A stretch of 64,000 nucleotides of DNA from positions 495,001-559,000 of the forward strand of contig NZ_JBGCUN010000002.1 in assembly GCF_041103235.1 (NCBI RefSeq), read 5' to 3'. How positions within the stretch are numbered: position 1 is the first letter of the stretch; the number at the start of each line of letters is the position of its first letter. A program made the position numbers and the translations under genes. This DNA is from Yoonia sp. R2331. GTDB lineage: Bacteria; Pseudomonadota; Alphaproteobacteria; Rhodobacterales; Rhodobacteraceae. A model generated the notes under the pieces. It was not told where the DNA came from, ran no database searches, and was given only the letters and a program-made list of their open reading frames with translations. This document shows, piece by piece, positions 47,037 to 58,294 of this stretch.

Positions 47037-48710
47037 ATGACACTTATCAAGACAGATAGCGTCGCGTTCACGGATCCAATCAAGGATATCCATATTGCAC
47101 AGGTCGGCGGCAACTTCTTTGTCTATGCGCAATCCAGTGATCCCCTAGCCGGGATCCAGGTGATGCGCCTGACTAAGACCGGGGACATTAGGCCTCCGGT
47201 TGCGGTGCTTGAGCAGGGTGAAGCCGTCGATGGGTCCTACTTCACTTTGTTTGATGATGGCCCGGGACCCGGTCTTGCATCTATTAATGTGGATGGAACC
47301 AGATATGTCGTTGCTGGGGGGCAATATGATGTTTCGGGCGGCGTGGCCGACAACCGGGGCGTTCATGTTTTTCAGACGTCAAGCGACGGGACCCTTGCGC
47401 CGATCCGCTTTTTTGATCGCGGGGACACGATCACCAGTCTGGTTCAGACCATTGATTTGCGGAATTTCACGCAACGCATTCCGCACATCTACGAGGTTAT
47501 CGACCAGGGCGGCGACGCGTCCGATATTGTCGTCGTCAACTGGGTCGTAAACTTGGATGATATCCGGCAGAAGTCTTATCAATTGCCGTCCAGAGCTGTC
47601 GAAGATGTCTTTCTGATTGCGGATGTCTACGAACATCCAGCGATGTTCTTTCTTGATGACGAGACAAACGGAATCCACTGGGTCACGTTCTCGCTTGGCG
47701 GCACTGCGCAATACACAGATGTCATTCCGGGTTCCGGCGTATCAGATGCCAAGGCCCCGAACGATATTGCCGTTGTGTCGATGCCCAACATCGAGTTTTT
47801 GATCACTGCAAGCGAGAAAGGTGGGATCAATAGCTACCATTTGGAAGCATCAAGTTCGCGACTGCGCGACGAAGTGCTGAACCGCAGCCAGCTAAAGGCA
47901 ACGCTGGATTCGCGCAATGGCGACGCCAACTGGGCCTCGGACACAATTGCGACCTTTACGATTGACGATCGCGGCTATGTCGTGTCAGCGGGCGAGAAAC
48001 TGACGGTCTTCGAGATTTCGCGCGAAGGCACGCTTTGGGGGATGAGCCGCAAAGGTCTGGGCGATGTGGATGTCACAGATATTGAAGTCACGGTCCGGCA
48101 GGGAAATGCAGTGATCGTCGTGTCATCTGACGCAGGTGTGGATTCGTTCGTGTTCACACCCGGTGTGCCGCAGAACCAGTATGGCACAGAAGAAAATGAG
48201 ACCTTGCTTGGGGACGGCCGTAGCAACCGAATTAGCGGGGACAAAGGCGGCGATGTCATCAGGGGATATGCCGGTGCCGATCAGCTTTGGGGCGGGAACT
48301 CGGACGACGATCTGTACGGCGGCCAAGGGCGGGACAAGCTGTATGGCGGCTATCACGATGACGAACTTTTCGGCGGCCGGGAAAACGACCACCTTTACGG
48401 CGGACCTGGACACGACAACATTTATGACGGCAAGGGCAGCGACATGCTTTTCGGTGGCACAGGGAGGGATATTTTCCATCTGTCACGAGATCACCGCGTC
48501 GATACGATACGCAAATGGGACGGTTCCGATAGAATCAATCTGGAACGTTTCAAAAAGATCGAAAGCTTTGATGATATTGAGGTGCGGCAGCGGCCTGACG
48601 GAAAGCTGAACGTCTTCATTCAGGACGAAATTCTGGTGTTGGCTAGCGCGCGGCGATTGACTCTGGATGATATTTCGGAATGGCACTTTCAGTTCTACGA
48701 CGGTGCTTAG
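47037..48710 (+). CDS. RTX calcium-binding protein, second of a tandem pair
   Basis: A 557-residue paralog of the preceding gene, 43 bp downstream. The N-terminal domain is again about 381 residues and aligns along its length, the clearest block being NWASDTIATFTIDDRGYVVS against NWSTDIIETFSIGDRGFVVA. Residues about 382-481 hold fewer RTX units, some with Lys, Arg or His in loop positions (GGYHDDELFGGRENDHLYGG). The ends also match: RQRPDGKLNVFIQDEILVL against RQRPDGNLNIFIEGEILVL. No signal peptide; type I secretion is expected. The stop codon interlocks with the convergent CPBP gene. Confidence 0.85.
   Translation: MTLIKTDSVAFTDPIKDIHIAQVGGNFFVYAQSSDPLAGIQVMRLTKTGDIRPPVAVLEQGEAVDGSYFTLFDDGPGPGLASINVDGTRYVVAGGQYDVSGGVADNRGVHVFQTSSDGTLAPIRFFDRGDTITSLVQTIDLRNFTQRIPHIYEVIDQGGDASDIVVVNWVVNLDDIRQKSYQLPSRAVEDVFLIADVYEHPAMFFLDDETNGIHWVTFSLGGTAQYTDVIPGSGVSDAKAPNDIAVVSMPNIEFLITASEKGGINSYHLEASSSRLRDEVLNRSQLKATLDSRNGDANWASDTIATFTIDDRGYVVSAGEKLTVFEISREGTLWGMSRKGLGDVDVTDIEVTVRQGNAVIVVSSDAGVDSFVFTPGVPQNQYGTEENETLLGDGRSNRISGDKGGDVIRGYAGADQLWGGNSDDDLYGGQGRDKLYGGYHDDELFGGRENDHLYGGPGHDNIYDGKGSDMLFGGTGRDIFHLSRDHRVDTIRKWDGSDRINLERFKKIESFDDIEVRQRPDGKLNVFIQDEILVLASARRLTLDDISEWHFQFYDGA
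48181..48480 (+). repeat. RTX nonapeptide repeat array (shorter)
   Basis: About nine to ten degenerate in-frame 27-bp units in the second RTX gene (for example GGQGRDKLYGGYHDDELFGG). Confidence 0.85.
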
Positions 48711-49591
48711 CGCCGCACCGCCACGCGCGCGGCGAGCCACATCACCCAGATGCCCGTAACTGACAAGGTCAGGTCGATTATCGCAGCCGCGGCAGAGGGA
48801 TCGGTATAAGACCAGGGGTTTTGGTAAGGGTAAAGCCACAGCGCCAGACCAGAGGCGGGCCAGTCTTCAACTGCAGTTACCAGCAGGGCAAAGGCGTTGT
48901 TGGCCAGATGCAGTCCCACAGCGGCCCCGATAGTGCCGGTGCGCGCGGTCAGATCGGCACAGGCCAGCCCAAGCGCCATGGCCCAGATCGCCCAGACCGT
49001 ACCTTCGACAGGTGTGACGCCATTGACATAATGGGCCAGCCCAAAGAACGCCGATGGCAGCACCATCCAGACCCAGCGGCTGTCTGACAATGCACCCATC
49101 TGCTGTTGCAGGTAGCCGCGAAAATAGAGCTCTTCAGTGCCGACCTGAATTAGCAGGGCGACAAAGGCAAAGGGTAGCATCACGGCCCATTGGTCCAGCG
49201 GGCGCATCCGCGCGAAATAGTCCCACTCGCCCGACAGGCGCAGCGGTTCCTGGATCAACAGCACCAACCCCACCGCAATGGTAACGCGCCGCAGATCGCG
49301 CCATGCCTGCTGGTGCGGCCCGGTCAGGCTAAAGAACCCGCGTTTGTGGATCAGCCGGACCAGTACCAGCAACGCAATGCAGGGGATGATGAAGGCGGCA
49401 AATTCGACTAGCGTATCAAGTGGCGTTACCGTGATCCGGCCAGGCCCTGAATAGGGGGTAAAGATATAGGGCGTCGCCTCGAACACCAGCTCGAACCCGA
49501 CCACGACCAGCAGTACCAGCCACAGGTTGCGCCGGGCGGCTGCGGGGGCCACGAAATGCCGGTGCAGCGGATAAGGATCGGGACGGCGCAT
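48707..49591 (-). CDS. CPBP family intramembrane metalloprotease
   Basis: A 294-residue membrane protein of the CAAX protease/bacteriocin-processing (Abi) family with about seven to eight helices. The three motifs are seen: EELYFRGYLQ (catalytic Glu-Glu and Arg), the histidine of FGLAHYVNG, and HLANNAFALL. Members act in prenyl-protein or peptide processing and bacteriocin immunity; the substrate here is unknown. The stop interlocks with the second RTX gene in 4 bp, with no room for a terminator. Confidence 0.9.
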   Translation of the reverse strand: MRRPDPYPLHRHFVAPAAARRNLWLVLLVVVGFELVFEATPYIFTPYSGPGRITVTPLDTLVEFAAFIIPCIALLVLVRLIHKRGFFSLTGPHQQAWRDLRRVTIAVGLVLLIQEPLRLSGEWDYFARMRPLDQWAVMLPFAFVALLIQVGTEELYFRGYLQQQMGALSDSRWVWMVLPSAFFGLAHYVNGVTPVEGTVWAIWAMALGLACADLTARTGTIGAAVGLHLANNAFALLVTAVEDWPASGLALWLYPYQNPWSYTDPSAAAAIIDLTLSVTGIWVMWLAARVAVRR

Positions 49592-49701
49592 GGGGCACCC
49601 TAGGCAGCGATCCTACCGCTCTGCAACGGGCCGCGTTTCGGCTTGTGTCAGCACTGCCCGCCAATTAGACCGTTCTGCAACAGTTTTCCGGAGGATCAGC
49701 C

Positions 49702-51435
49702 ATGCTCAAGGGCCCAGTCAACAAGTCCAACCTGCCAAGCCGTCACGTCACCGAAGGGCCCGCGCGCGCGCCGCACCGGTCCTATTTCTACGCGATGGGA
49801 CTGGATGAAGAGGCGATCAAACAGCCATGGGTTGGCGTGGCGACCTGCTGGAACGAAGCGGCACCTTGTAACATTGCGCTGAACCGTCAGGCACAGGCCG
49901 TCAAGCTGGGCGTCAAGAAGGGCAGCGGCACGCCGCGCGAATTCACCACCATCACCGTCACCGACGGGATCGCGATGGGCCATGAAGGGATGCGGTCCTC
50001 GCTCGCCTCGCGTGAGGCGATTGCGGACACCGTCGAACTGACAATGCGCGGCCATTGCTATGACGCGATCGTCGGCCTTGCGGGCTGTGACAAGTCGCTG
50101 CCGGGCATGATGATGGCAATGGTGCGTCTGAACACGCCGTCGGTCTTTATCTACGGTGGGTCGATCCTTCCGGGCCGTCTGGATGGCAAGGACGTCACCG
50201 TGCAGGACGTATTCGAAGCTGTCGGCAAGCATCAGGCAGGCAATATGTCGGATGCAGAGCTTGAGGTGCTAGAACGGGTGGCCTGCCCCTCTGCCGGGGC
50301 CTGTGGCGGTCAGTTTACCGCCAACACAATGGCCTGCGTGTCCGAGGCCGTGGGCCTTGCGCTTCTGAATTCCTCTGGCGCGCCAGCCCCTTACGAGTCG
50401 CGTGACCAATACGGCATCGCCTCTGGCGAGGCAGTGATGCACCTGATCGAAAAGAATATCCGCGCCCGCGATATCGTGACGCGCAAATCGCTGGAAAATG
50501 CCGCCCGTGTGGTGGCCTGCACCGGGGGGTCCACCAATGCCGGTCTGCACCTGCCCGCCATCGCGGCAGAGGCGGGGATCGACTTTGACCTCTTTGATGT
50601 CTGCGAAATTTTCCGCGACACGCCCTATTTCGTCGACCTCAAGCCCGGCGGTCAGTATGTGGCCAAAGACCTTTACGAGGCAGGCGGTGTGCCTGTGGTG
50701 ATGAAGGAACTGCGCAAGGCCGGTCTGATCCACGAGGATTGCATGACCGCCAGCGGTCGGACAATGGGCGAAGAGCTGGACATGATCAAAGGCGAGGCTG
50801 ATGGCCGCGTGATCTATCCCGTCGAAGAGCCGATCACTAAAACCGGTGGTGTTGTGGGGCTTAAGGGCAACCTTGCCCCCGAAGGTGCCATCGTGAAGGT
50901 CGCGGGCATGTCCACGCAGGAGCAGCGCTTTGTCGGCCCGGCCCGCATCTTTGAATGTGAAGAAGACGCATTTGAGGCTGTGAAGGCGCGCGAGTATGAG
51001 GAAGGCGAAGTCATCGTCATCCGCAACGAAGGCCCTGCAGGTGGCCCGGGCATGCGCGAGATGCTGGCGACCACCGCAGCCCTGTCCGGTCAGGGCATGG
51101 GCAAGAAGGTGGCGCTGATCACTGACGGCCGTTTCTCGGGCGCGACCCGCGGGTTCTGCGTCGGTCACGTTGGACCAGAGGCCGCACATGGCGGGCCGAT
51201 TGCCCTGTTGCGCAATGGTGATGTCATTACGCTCGATGCGACAACCGGAGAGCTGTCGGTTGATCTGACTGCAGAAGAGCTGGAAAGCCGCAAAGCCGAT
51301 TGGACAGGTCCGCGTGAGACGATCTATGCCAGCGGTGCGCTGTGGAAATATGCCCAACTGGTCGGCAACACCCGCCAGGGCGCGGTGACGCATCCGGGCG
51401 CCAAGGGTGAAAAGCACATCTATATGGACCTCTGA
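49702..51435 (+). CDS. ilvD: Dihydroxy-acid dehydratase
   Basis: A 577-residue Fe-S dehydratase, the third step of valine, isoleucine and leucine synthesis. Cysteines placed as cluster ligands are Cys49, Cys129 ([11 protein letters not shown]) and Cys201 ([15 protein letters not shown]). The C-terminal [20 protein letters not shown] is also typical. Start ATG with GGAGG upstream (GGAGGATCAGCC). A lipoprotein gene follows 4 bp later. Confidence 0.97.
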   Translation: MLKGPVNKSNLPSRHVTEGPARAPHRSYFYAMGLDEEAIKQPWVGVATCWNEAAPCNIALNRQAQAVKLGVKKGSGTPREFTTITVTDGIAMGHEGMRSSLASREAIADTVELTMRGHCYDAIVGLAGCDKSLPGMMMAMVRLNTPSVFIYGGSILPGRLDGKDVTVQDVFEAVGKHQAGNMSDAELEVLERVACPSAGACGGQFTANTMACVSEAVGLALLNSSGAPAPYESRDQYGIASGEAVMHLIEKNIRARDIVTRKSLENAARVVACTGGSTNAGLHLPAIAAEAGIDFDLFDVCEIFRDTPYFVDLKPGGQYVAKDLYEAGGVPVVMKELRKAGLIHEDCMTASGRTMGEELDMIKGEADGRVIYPVEEPITKTGGVVGLKGNLAPEGAIVKVAGMSTQEQRFVGPARIFECEEDAFEAVKAREYEEGEVIVIRNEGPAGGPGMREMLATTAALSGQGMGKKVALITDGRFSGATRGFCVGHVGPEAAHGGPIALLRNGDVITLDATTGELSVDLTAEELESRKADWTGPRETIYASGALWKYAQLVGNTRQGAVTHPGAKGEKHIYMDL

Positions 51436-51439
51436 CCCC

Positions 51440-52063
51440 GTGTTCTCGCGACTGGGAGGGGCCATTGCCATTGCGCTAACGATGGCGGGCTGTGGTGGTA
51501 TCGGGAACCTGGCAGGCGATGGCGGCACCACCTCCATCGCCCTTGCAGGCGGTGCAGTCACAGCCACTGGGCCGGACAATTTCTGCGTCGATCCCCGTGC
51601 CAGCCGCACGCGCGATGGATTTGCCATTCTGGCGCCCTGCGTCTTGTTGACAGGCGAGGGGCCGGGTGTCCCGGGGCTGGCACTGATCACCGTGCAGGTT
51701 GGTGATGCGGGCACTGCATCCGTGGCTGGATCCGAGCCGGTGTTCGAGGCCTTCCTGAAAGGTGATGCAGGCGCTGCCTTGCTCAGTGCCACGGGCGATG
51801 CAGGCGCAATCACCGTGCGCCGCACGCGCGCATCAGGTGGGGTGGTTACTGTCTTCTTTGACGATACCAATCCGCCGCCCATTGCAGGCACCCAGCCCAC
51901 CGAATGGCGCGGATTTCTGGACCTTTCGGGTCGATTGGTGACGGTCAGCTTGCGTGGGTTGGCCGATGCCCCGCTGAGCGTGTCGGTGGGGGATGCGCTG
52001 CTGCGGCAATCAATCCTCGCGCTGCAATCCGCGAACGCCACGGAAATCCCAGCAGATAGCTGA
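51440..52063 (+). CDS. Putative lipoprotein
   Basis: A 207-residue protein starting with GTG 4 bp after ilvD. The N terminus (VFSRLGGAIAIALTMAGCGG) is a lipoprotein signal with lipobox TMAGC, so Cys18 should be acylated. The mature part is Ala/Gly/Thr-rich, without a family I recognise, ending in a strand-rich region (LVTVSLRGLADAPLSVSVGD). A longer frame starting at 51407 would overlap ilvD and place the lipobox too far inside, so it is not preferred. Confidence 0.72.
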   Translation: MFSRLGGAIAIALTMAGCGGIGNLAGDGGTTSIALAGGAVTATGPDNFCVDPRASRTRDGFAILAPCVLLTGEGPGVPGLALITVQVGDAGTASVAGSEPVFEAFLKGDAGAALLSATGDAGAITVRRTRASGGVVTVFFDDTNPPPIAGTQPTEWRGFLDLSGRLVTVSLRGLADAPLSVSVGDALLRQSILALQSANATEIPADS

Positions 52064-52159
52064 CAACTGTTTCCTTTTTGGCAACAATTTGGCAGGTATA
52101 GGAAAAGGACAACGGTGCGCACTGGGGCGGTGCCGCCGCTGCAAACAGCAAAGAACGCA

Positions 52160-52933
52160 ATGGCACGCAACACACAGTCCTTGCTTGACCGCATTTCCCA
52201 TCGTCGCAGCTTGCGTCGCTGGACGGCTGCTGCACGCGCTGCCGAAACAGCTGAATTGTCGCAATTGAAAGACCAGCGCCAGCAAGCGCGTCAGTTGAAA
52301 GGCCGTCTTGACCAATTGGTGCATGTCGCAGATGGCCGCCTTGCCCTGCCACGGATTGGGTCCAATGCGTTCAACCGGCCCGGTGGTACGCTGTGGTCCT
52401 GGCGCCCGCAGGTCTGGCGCGGCCCGGTCACGCCCAAAGGTATCGCTGCCGTCCCTAGCAAGACGCCCTTTGGCGACGAAATGCACCTGTTCCACGATTG
52501 CTCTGTCTCGGAACTGACGATGCGCCAGCTGCGCAATACACGCGAAGAAGACCTGGCCCCATTCGCCCTGCGCATGGATGTCTTTGGCTTTGACGGCAGC
52601 TTTCTGTCGCTGGTGCTGAATTTTCCAAAGGACGCGGTTGACGGCATGCGACGCCGGCATCTGATCCGTGTCTCGACGATTATCGAGGCCGAAAAAGAGG
52701 TCGAGGTGTTTGGCCGCCTGAACGTCAAGCACGGCCCGAATACCGAACAGGTGACGCTGGAAATACCGATCAATCTGCCTGAATCCGTGGTGGAGTTCGA
52801 CCTGGCCTATTCGGAATTGAACGAGAAACGGATCGACAAGATGTGGCTTGACCTGATCTTTGAAGGCCCCGAGATGAACCAGATCACCATGCGCGACCTG
52901 ACATTTTGTCGGTATCCAAGGGCAGAACTTTGA
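52160..52933 (+). CDS. DUF6478 family protein
   Basis: A 257-residue soluble protein that I associate with the Rhodobacteraceae family DUF6478. A basic, helix-rich start (RISHRRSLRRWTAAARAAET and a following Gln-rich helix) leads to a beta-rich body with VFGFDGSFLSLVLNFP and SVVEFDLAYSELNEKRIDKM. An in-frame GTG at 52115 is an alternative start. The next gene overlaps its TGA by one base, so the two are coupled. No known biochemical role. Confidence 0.78.
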   Translation: MARNTQSLLDRISHRRSLRRWTAAARAAETAELSQLKDQRQQARQLKGRLDQLVHVADGRLALPRIGSNAFNRPGGTLWSWRPQVWRGPVTPKGIAAVPSKTPFGDEMHLFHDCSVSELTMRQLRNTREEDLAPFALRMDVFGFDGSFLSLVLNFPKDAVDGMRRRHLIRVSTIIEAEKEVEVFGRLNVKHGPNTEQVTLEIPINLPESVVEFDLAYSELNEKRIDKMWLDLIFEGPEMNQITMRDLTFCRYPRAEL

Positions 52934-53319
52934 TGGCCAAAGACACGCAACAGTCCGGTCAAGTGATACTGACCAAGACGTCGCTGACCGCGGGTGTCTG
53001 GCAGGGAGAGCTGCATGGTTTGGTCGACGGTACCCCGGACCTTGTGGCGACCCATATGGGTGAAGAGGTGCCGGGCCCTGACGTGACCGAGGATGGTGAG
53101 GTTTGGCAAGTGCGCTTTGCCCTTCCGGCAGACCGGATCGCCGACGGTGTGCAGACCTTCGTGATCGCCGATCGGGCCACCGGTGAGGTGCTCAGCAGCT
53201 TTGCCGTCATGGCGGGCGAGGCGCTGGGCGAGGATATCCGCGCCGAGATTGACCTGATGCGCGCCGAGCTTGATATGCTGAAAAAGGCGTTCCGCCGCCA
53301 CTGCGTCGAGACCCAGTAG
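52933..53319 (+). CDS. Hypothetical protein coupled to DUF6478
   Basis: A 128-residue acidic soluble protein: a beta-rich N-terminal two thirds (GVWQGELHGLVDGTPDLVAT ... VQTFVIADRATGEVLSSFAV) and a C-terminal helix (EIDLMRAELDMLKKAFRRH) that looks like a coiled-coil tail. Start ATG at 52933 overlaps the previous stop (TGATG). Likely acts with the DUF6478 protein. The next 282 bp (53320-53601) contain no gene I can support. Confidence 0.75.
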   Translation: MAKDTQQSGQVILTKTSLTAGVWQGELHGLVDGTPDLVATHMGEEVPGPDVTEDGEVWQVRFALPADRIADGVQTFVIADRATGEVLSSFAVMAGEALGEDIRAEIDLMRAELDMLKKAFRRHCVETQ

Positions 53320-53601
53320 CCCGCGAACGCATCTTGTTGGACACCAGTGATGCAGTCATCCAACGGCTGTCAGTCTGAATATGGCCGACCCGCACTTCTT
53401 TGCCGGTTTTGTCCGGCATGTGCTTTTCCGCAAAACTTTCAGCGACACGGACACCTGAATTTTTTGCTCCACTCGAGTCTGTGTGTCTGGATGTGGCCAA
53501 GACCTGAAAAACGCTGCGACCCATCGCACCATTGCAAGTCCTCACCGGGTGCGGCACATGGAATTTGCCGTGACACCTCGCACAGAATCGCAGGACCTGC
53601 T

Positions 53602-53895
53602 TTGACCGACAGAACCTTTATCCGCCACGTTGTGCTGTTCAGCGCCCGCAACAAGACCGATGTCGCACGGATTGTCGAAGGGTTAACGCTGCTCAAGTCG
53701 ATCCCGCATGCATCCCTCTTCGAGGTTGTCCCGAATAGCCGGGTTGACCAGCTCTCAGACGAAATTGATGTGGTGGTTTATGCAGAGTTTGCAGATGATG
53801 CCGCGTTGCAGGCTTATAAGGCCCATCCGCTTTATCAGCGCGCGATTGAAATCGTGCGCCCGCTGCGCGACATGCGGATCGCTGCGGACTTTTGA
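53602..53895 (+). CDS. Dabb (stress-responsive A/B barrel) domain protein
   Basis: A 97-residue single-domain protein with the Dabb start FIRHVVLFSARNKTDVARIV and a C-terminal HPLYQRAIEIVRPLRDMRI. TTG at 53602 is chosen because AGGA lies 8 bp upstream and the domain begins there; the open frame upstream is not protein-like. Its stop overlaps the TTG start of pabB (TTGA). Function in bacteria is poorly defined. Confidence 0.82.
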   Translation: MTDRTFIRHVVLFSARNKTDVARIVEGLTLLKSIPHASLFEVVPNSRVDQLSDEIDVVVYAEFADDAALQAYKAHPLYQRAIEIVRPLRDMRIAADF

Positions 53896-55019
53896 CCCCA
53901 GCGGACAAGCCCTGCGTCGTCTTTGACGGCGGACCGCTGGCAGGCGGGACGACCTTTCGTGCGCCGCGCAGGATCATCACAGCGACAACACCCGACGATG
54001 TCGGCCCCGCCTTTGCACAGATGCAGCAGGCGCAGGCAGATGGGTTTTGGCTGGCGGGGCATGTGGCCTATGAATTCGGGTATCTGGCCTCGTCCAAGCT
54101 GCGCGACCTGATGCCCGACGACCGCGATGGCCCGTTGCTGCAGTTTGGCGTGTTTGACGCGCCGTTGTCGACACCAGAAGATTTGACCGAACCTGCACCA
54201 TGCACGGAACCTGTGCCCCAATGGGACCAGGACCGCTATGCTCAGGCCTTTGCGGTGGTCCACGACTACATTGCCGCCGGTGACATCTATCAGGCGAACC
54301 TGACCTTTCCGCTCTTGACCACCTTCGACGGTAGCGCCGCGGCACTCTATGCGCACCTGCGCGCGCGCCAGCCTGTGCCTTATGGCGCCTATGTTGATCT
54401 GGGGGATGCTGTGCTTTTGTCGCGCTCGCCCGAGTTGTTCTTTTCCCTGACCGCTGATGGCAAGTTGACCACCCGTCCAATGAAAGGCACCGCGCCGCGC
54501 GGGGCGACACCGGCCGAGGATGACGCCCTGCGCGCAGCATTGCAGACATCCGAAAAGAACCGCGCCGAAAACCTGATGATCGTGGATCTTCTGCGCAACG
54601 ATATGAGCCGGGTGTCAGAGGTCGGCAGTGTCAAAGTCCCGGACCTTTTTGCGGTCGAACGCTTCGCAACCGTGCACCAAATGACATCGACCATCACATC
54701 GCAGCTTTGTGCAGGCACAACCCTGTCAGAACTGTTTCACGCGCTCTTCCCCTGTGGGTCCGTGACGGGTGCGCCCAAGGTGCGCGCGATGCAGATCATT
54801 CAAGAAGTCGAAGCGCAGCCGCGCGGGGCCTATTGCGGCGCAATCGGGTGGATTGCCCCTGATGGCGCAATGGAATTCAACGTGGCTATCCGCACGCTGA
54901 CCATAACGGGCGACCAGACCGCGCGGCTGAATGTGGGGGGTGGCGTGGTGTACGACAGCACGGCCACCGATGAATACGCCGAGGCCTTGCTGAAGTCGCG
55001 TTTTGTCGTCGTAGATTAG
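53892..55019 (+). CDS. pabB: Aminodeoxychorismate synthase component I
   Basis: A 375-residue chorismate-utilising enzyme making 4-amino-4-deoxychorismate for folate synthesis. Family text: GDIYQANLTFPL near residue 131, KNRAENLMIVDLLRNDMSRV near 219-238 and CGSVTGAPKVRAMQII near 288-303. It is PabB rather than TrpE by length and by the lack of the TrpE N-terminal region. TTG start overlapping the Dabb gene. A fused PabC lyase domain is absent. Confidence 0.92.
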   Translation: MTPADKPCVVFDGGPLAGGTTFRAPRRIITATTPDDVGPAFAQMQQAQADGFWLAGHVAYEFGYLASSKLRDLMPDDRDGPLLQFGVFDAPLSTPEDLTEPAPCTEPVPQWDQDRYAQAFAVVHDYIAAGDIYQANLTFPLLTTFDGSAAALYAHLRARQPVPYGAYVDLGDAVLLSRSPELFFSLTADGKLTTRPMKGTAPRGATPAEDDALRAALQTSEKNRAENLMIVDLLRNDMSRVSEVGSVKVPDLFAVERFATVHQMTSTITSQLCAGTTLSELFHALFPCGSVTGAPKVRAMQIIQEVEAQPRGAYCGAIGWIAPDGAMEFNVAIRTLTITGDQTARLNVGGGVVYDSTATDEYAEALLKSRFVVVD

Positions 55020-55067
55020 CCAACGATTTGCGCACATCTTTTCGGAATGACCTGACGTTCCGGATGA

Positions 55068-57140
<2,073 letters not shown>

Positions 57141-57326
57141 GAACAGCGGCCATTCTGTTCGCAATTTGTTAATAAAGGTTAACGGGATGGCCCAAAATCC
57201 GGGCTTTTCTGTTTCTTTTCCCGCACCAGTCCCGACATAACCCCGATATTGTCAGGCATATGCCCCATTCCTGCCGGGATTGAGCGACAAAACTGCACTC
57301 CAACGAATGAAGTGCAAGGAAACGGT

Positions 57327-58232
57327 ATGGATCGCCTGACTGAAATGGAAGCCTTTGCCACCGTGGTGGATCAGGGCGGCTTTACCGATGCAGCAAAAAA
57401 GATGGGGATTTCAAAATCCGCCGTCTCCAAGCACGTCTCCTCGCTTGAGGCGCGGTTGGGCGCAAGACTGCTGAACCGCACTACGCGCCGGGTGTCCCCG
57501 ACCGAGATTGGCTTGGCCTATTACGACCGCGCACGCCGGGTGCTGAACGACGCAGGAGAGGCAGATGCGCTTGTCACGTCCATGCAATCTGCACCCTCCG
57601 GTTTGCTGCGTATCTCGGTGGCGACCGACTTTGGTGTGAACCACCTGTCGCCTGTGCTGGGCGATTTCCTTGCAGAATTTCCCGACATCACTGTGAACAT
57701 GGTGCTGAACAACCGCTATGTGGAACTGATTTCCGAAGGCTTCGACATGGCCGTTCGGATCGGAGAGCTGGAAGACAGCACCCTGCGCGCCCGCAAACTA
57801 ACCGACACCACCCGTCGCATGATCGCCAGCCCGGACTACTTCAAGCAATATGGCCGTCCCGAAAAGATCGACGATCTGAACGAACACAAGCTGCTGCACT
57901 ATTCCAACCAGGCCAATTCCGCCGTCTGGAAGCTGACCGCACCTTCGGGCGAGCGTCGTCAGGTCCGTACCGCAGGCTGGCTGACTGTGAATGATGGTCA
58001 ATCGCTGCTGAATGCCTGCATCGGCGGTCTTGGCATCGCCTATCTGCCCAGCTTCCTTTATGCCGACGCGCTGAAACAGGGCCTTGTTGAAGAGGCGATC
58101 CCCGATCTACCGGTCGAAACCCAAGGCATCTATGCGGTCTATCCGCCGGGCCGCTTTACCCAGCCCAAGGTCCGCGCCTTCATTGATTTTCTGGTCCATG
58201 CCTTTGCCGAAAAAGGCCCGGACGCTTGGTAA
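57327..58232 (+). CDS. LysR family transcriptional regulator
   Basis: A 301-residue regulator: winged HTH at about residues 1-62 (LTEMEAFATVVDQGGFTDAA, KMGISKSAVSKHVSSLE), then the effector-binding domain, of the CrgA-like subgroup (ITVNMVLNNRYVELISEGFD). ATG at 57327 with AAGGAAAC upstream. The intact UUCG terminator ends the transcript. Target unknown. Confidence 0.92.
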   Translation: MDRLTEMEAFATVVDQGGFTDAAKKMGISKSAVSKHVSSLEARLGARLLNRTTRRVSPTEIGLAYYDRARRVLNDAGEADALVTSMQSAPSGLLRISVATDFGVNHLSPVLGDFLAEFPDITVNMVLNNRYVELISEGFDMAVRIGELEDSTLRARKLTDTTRRMIASPDYFKQYGRPEKIDDLNEHKLLHYSNQANSAVWKLTAPSGERRQVRTAGWLTVNDGQSLLNACIGGLGIAYLPSFLYADALKQGLVEEAIPDLPVETQGIYAVYPPGRFTQPKVRAFIDFLVHAFAEKGPDAW

Positions 58233-58268
58233 TCCAGTTTCCCGAGGTGTGAAGACACCCGACTTTAT

Positions 58269-58294
58269 GCGGTCCCTTCGGGGGCCGCTTTTTT
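58269..58294 (+). terminator. Intrinsic terminator with UUCG tetraloop
   Basis: Stem GCGGTCCC (58269-58276), loop TTCG, GGGGCCGC (58281-58288; one T-G wobble), then TTTTTT (58289-58294). It ends the LysR transcript and overlaps the last bases of the convergent OmpA-like gene. Confidence 0.93.

Noticed and set aside
46381-48480. Possible CRISPR or tandem DNA repeat
   Set aside because: The periodicity is 27 bp, in frame, and encodes RTX nonapeptides.
51407-51439. Longer start of the lipoprotein gene overlapping ilvD
   Set aside because: It would put the lipobox at residue 29 with a non-hydrophobic lead; GTG 51440 gives a normal lipoprotein signal.
53207-53557. 116-residue minus-strand frame
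   Set aside because: Its C-terminal third is antisense to the 52933-53319 gene; no ribosome-binding site; kept only as a low-interest observation.
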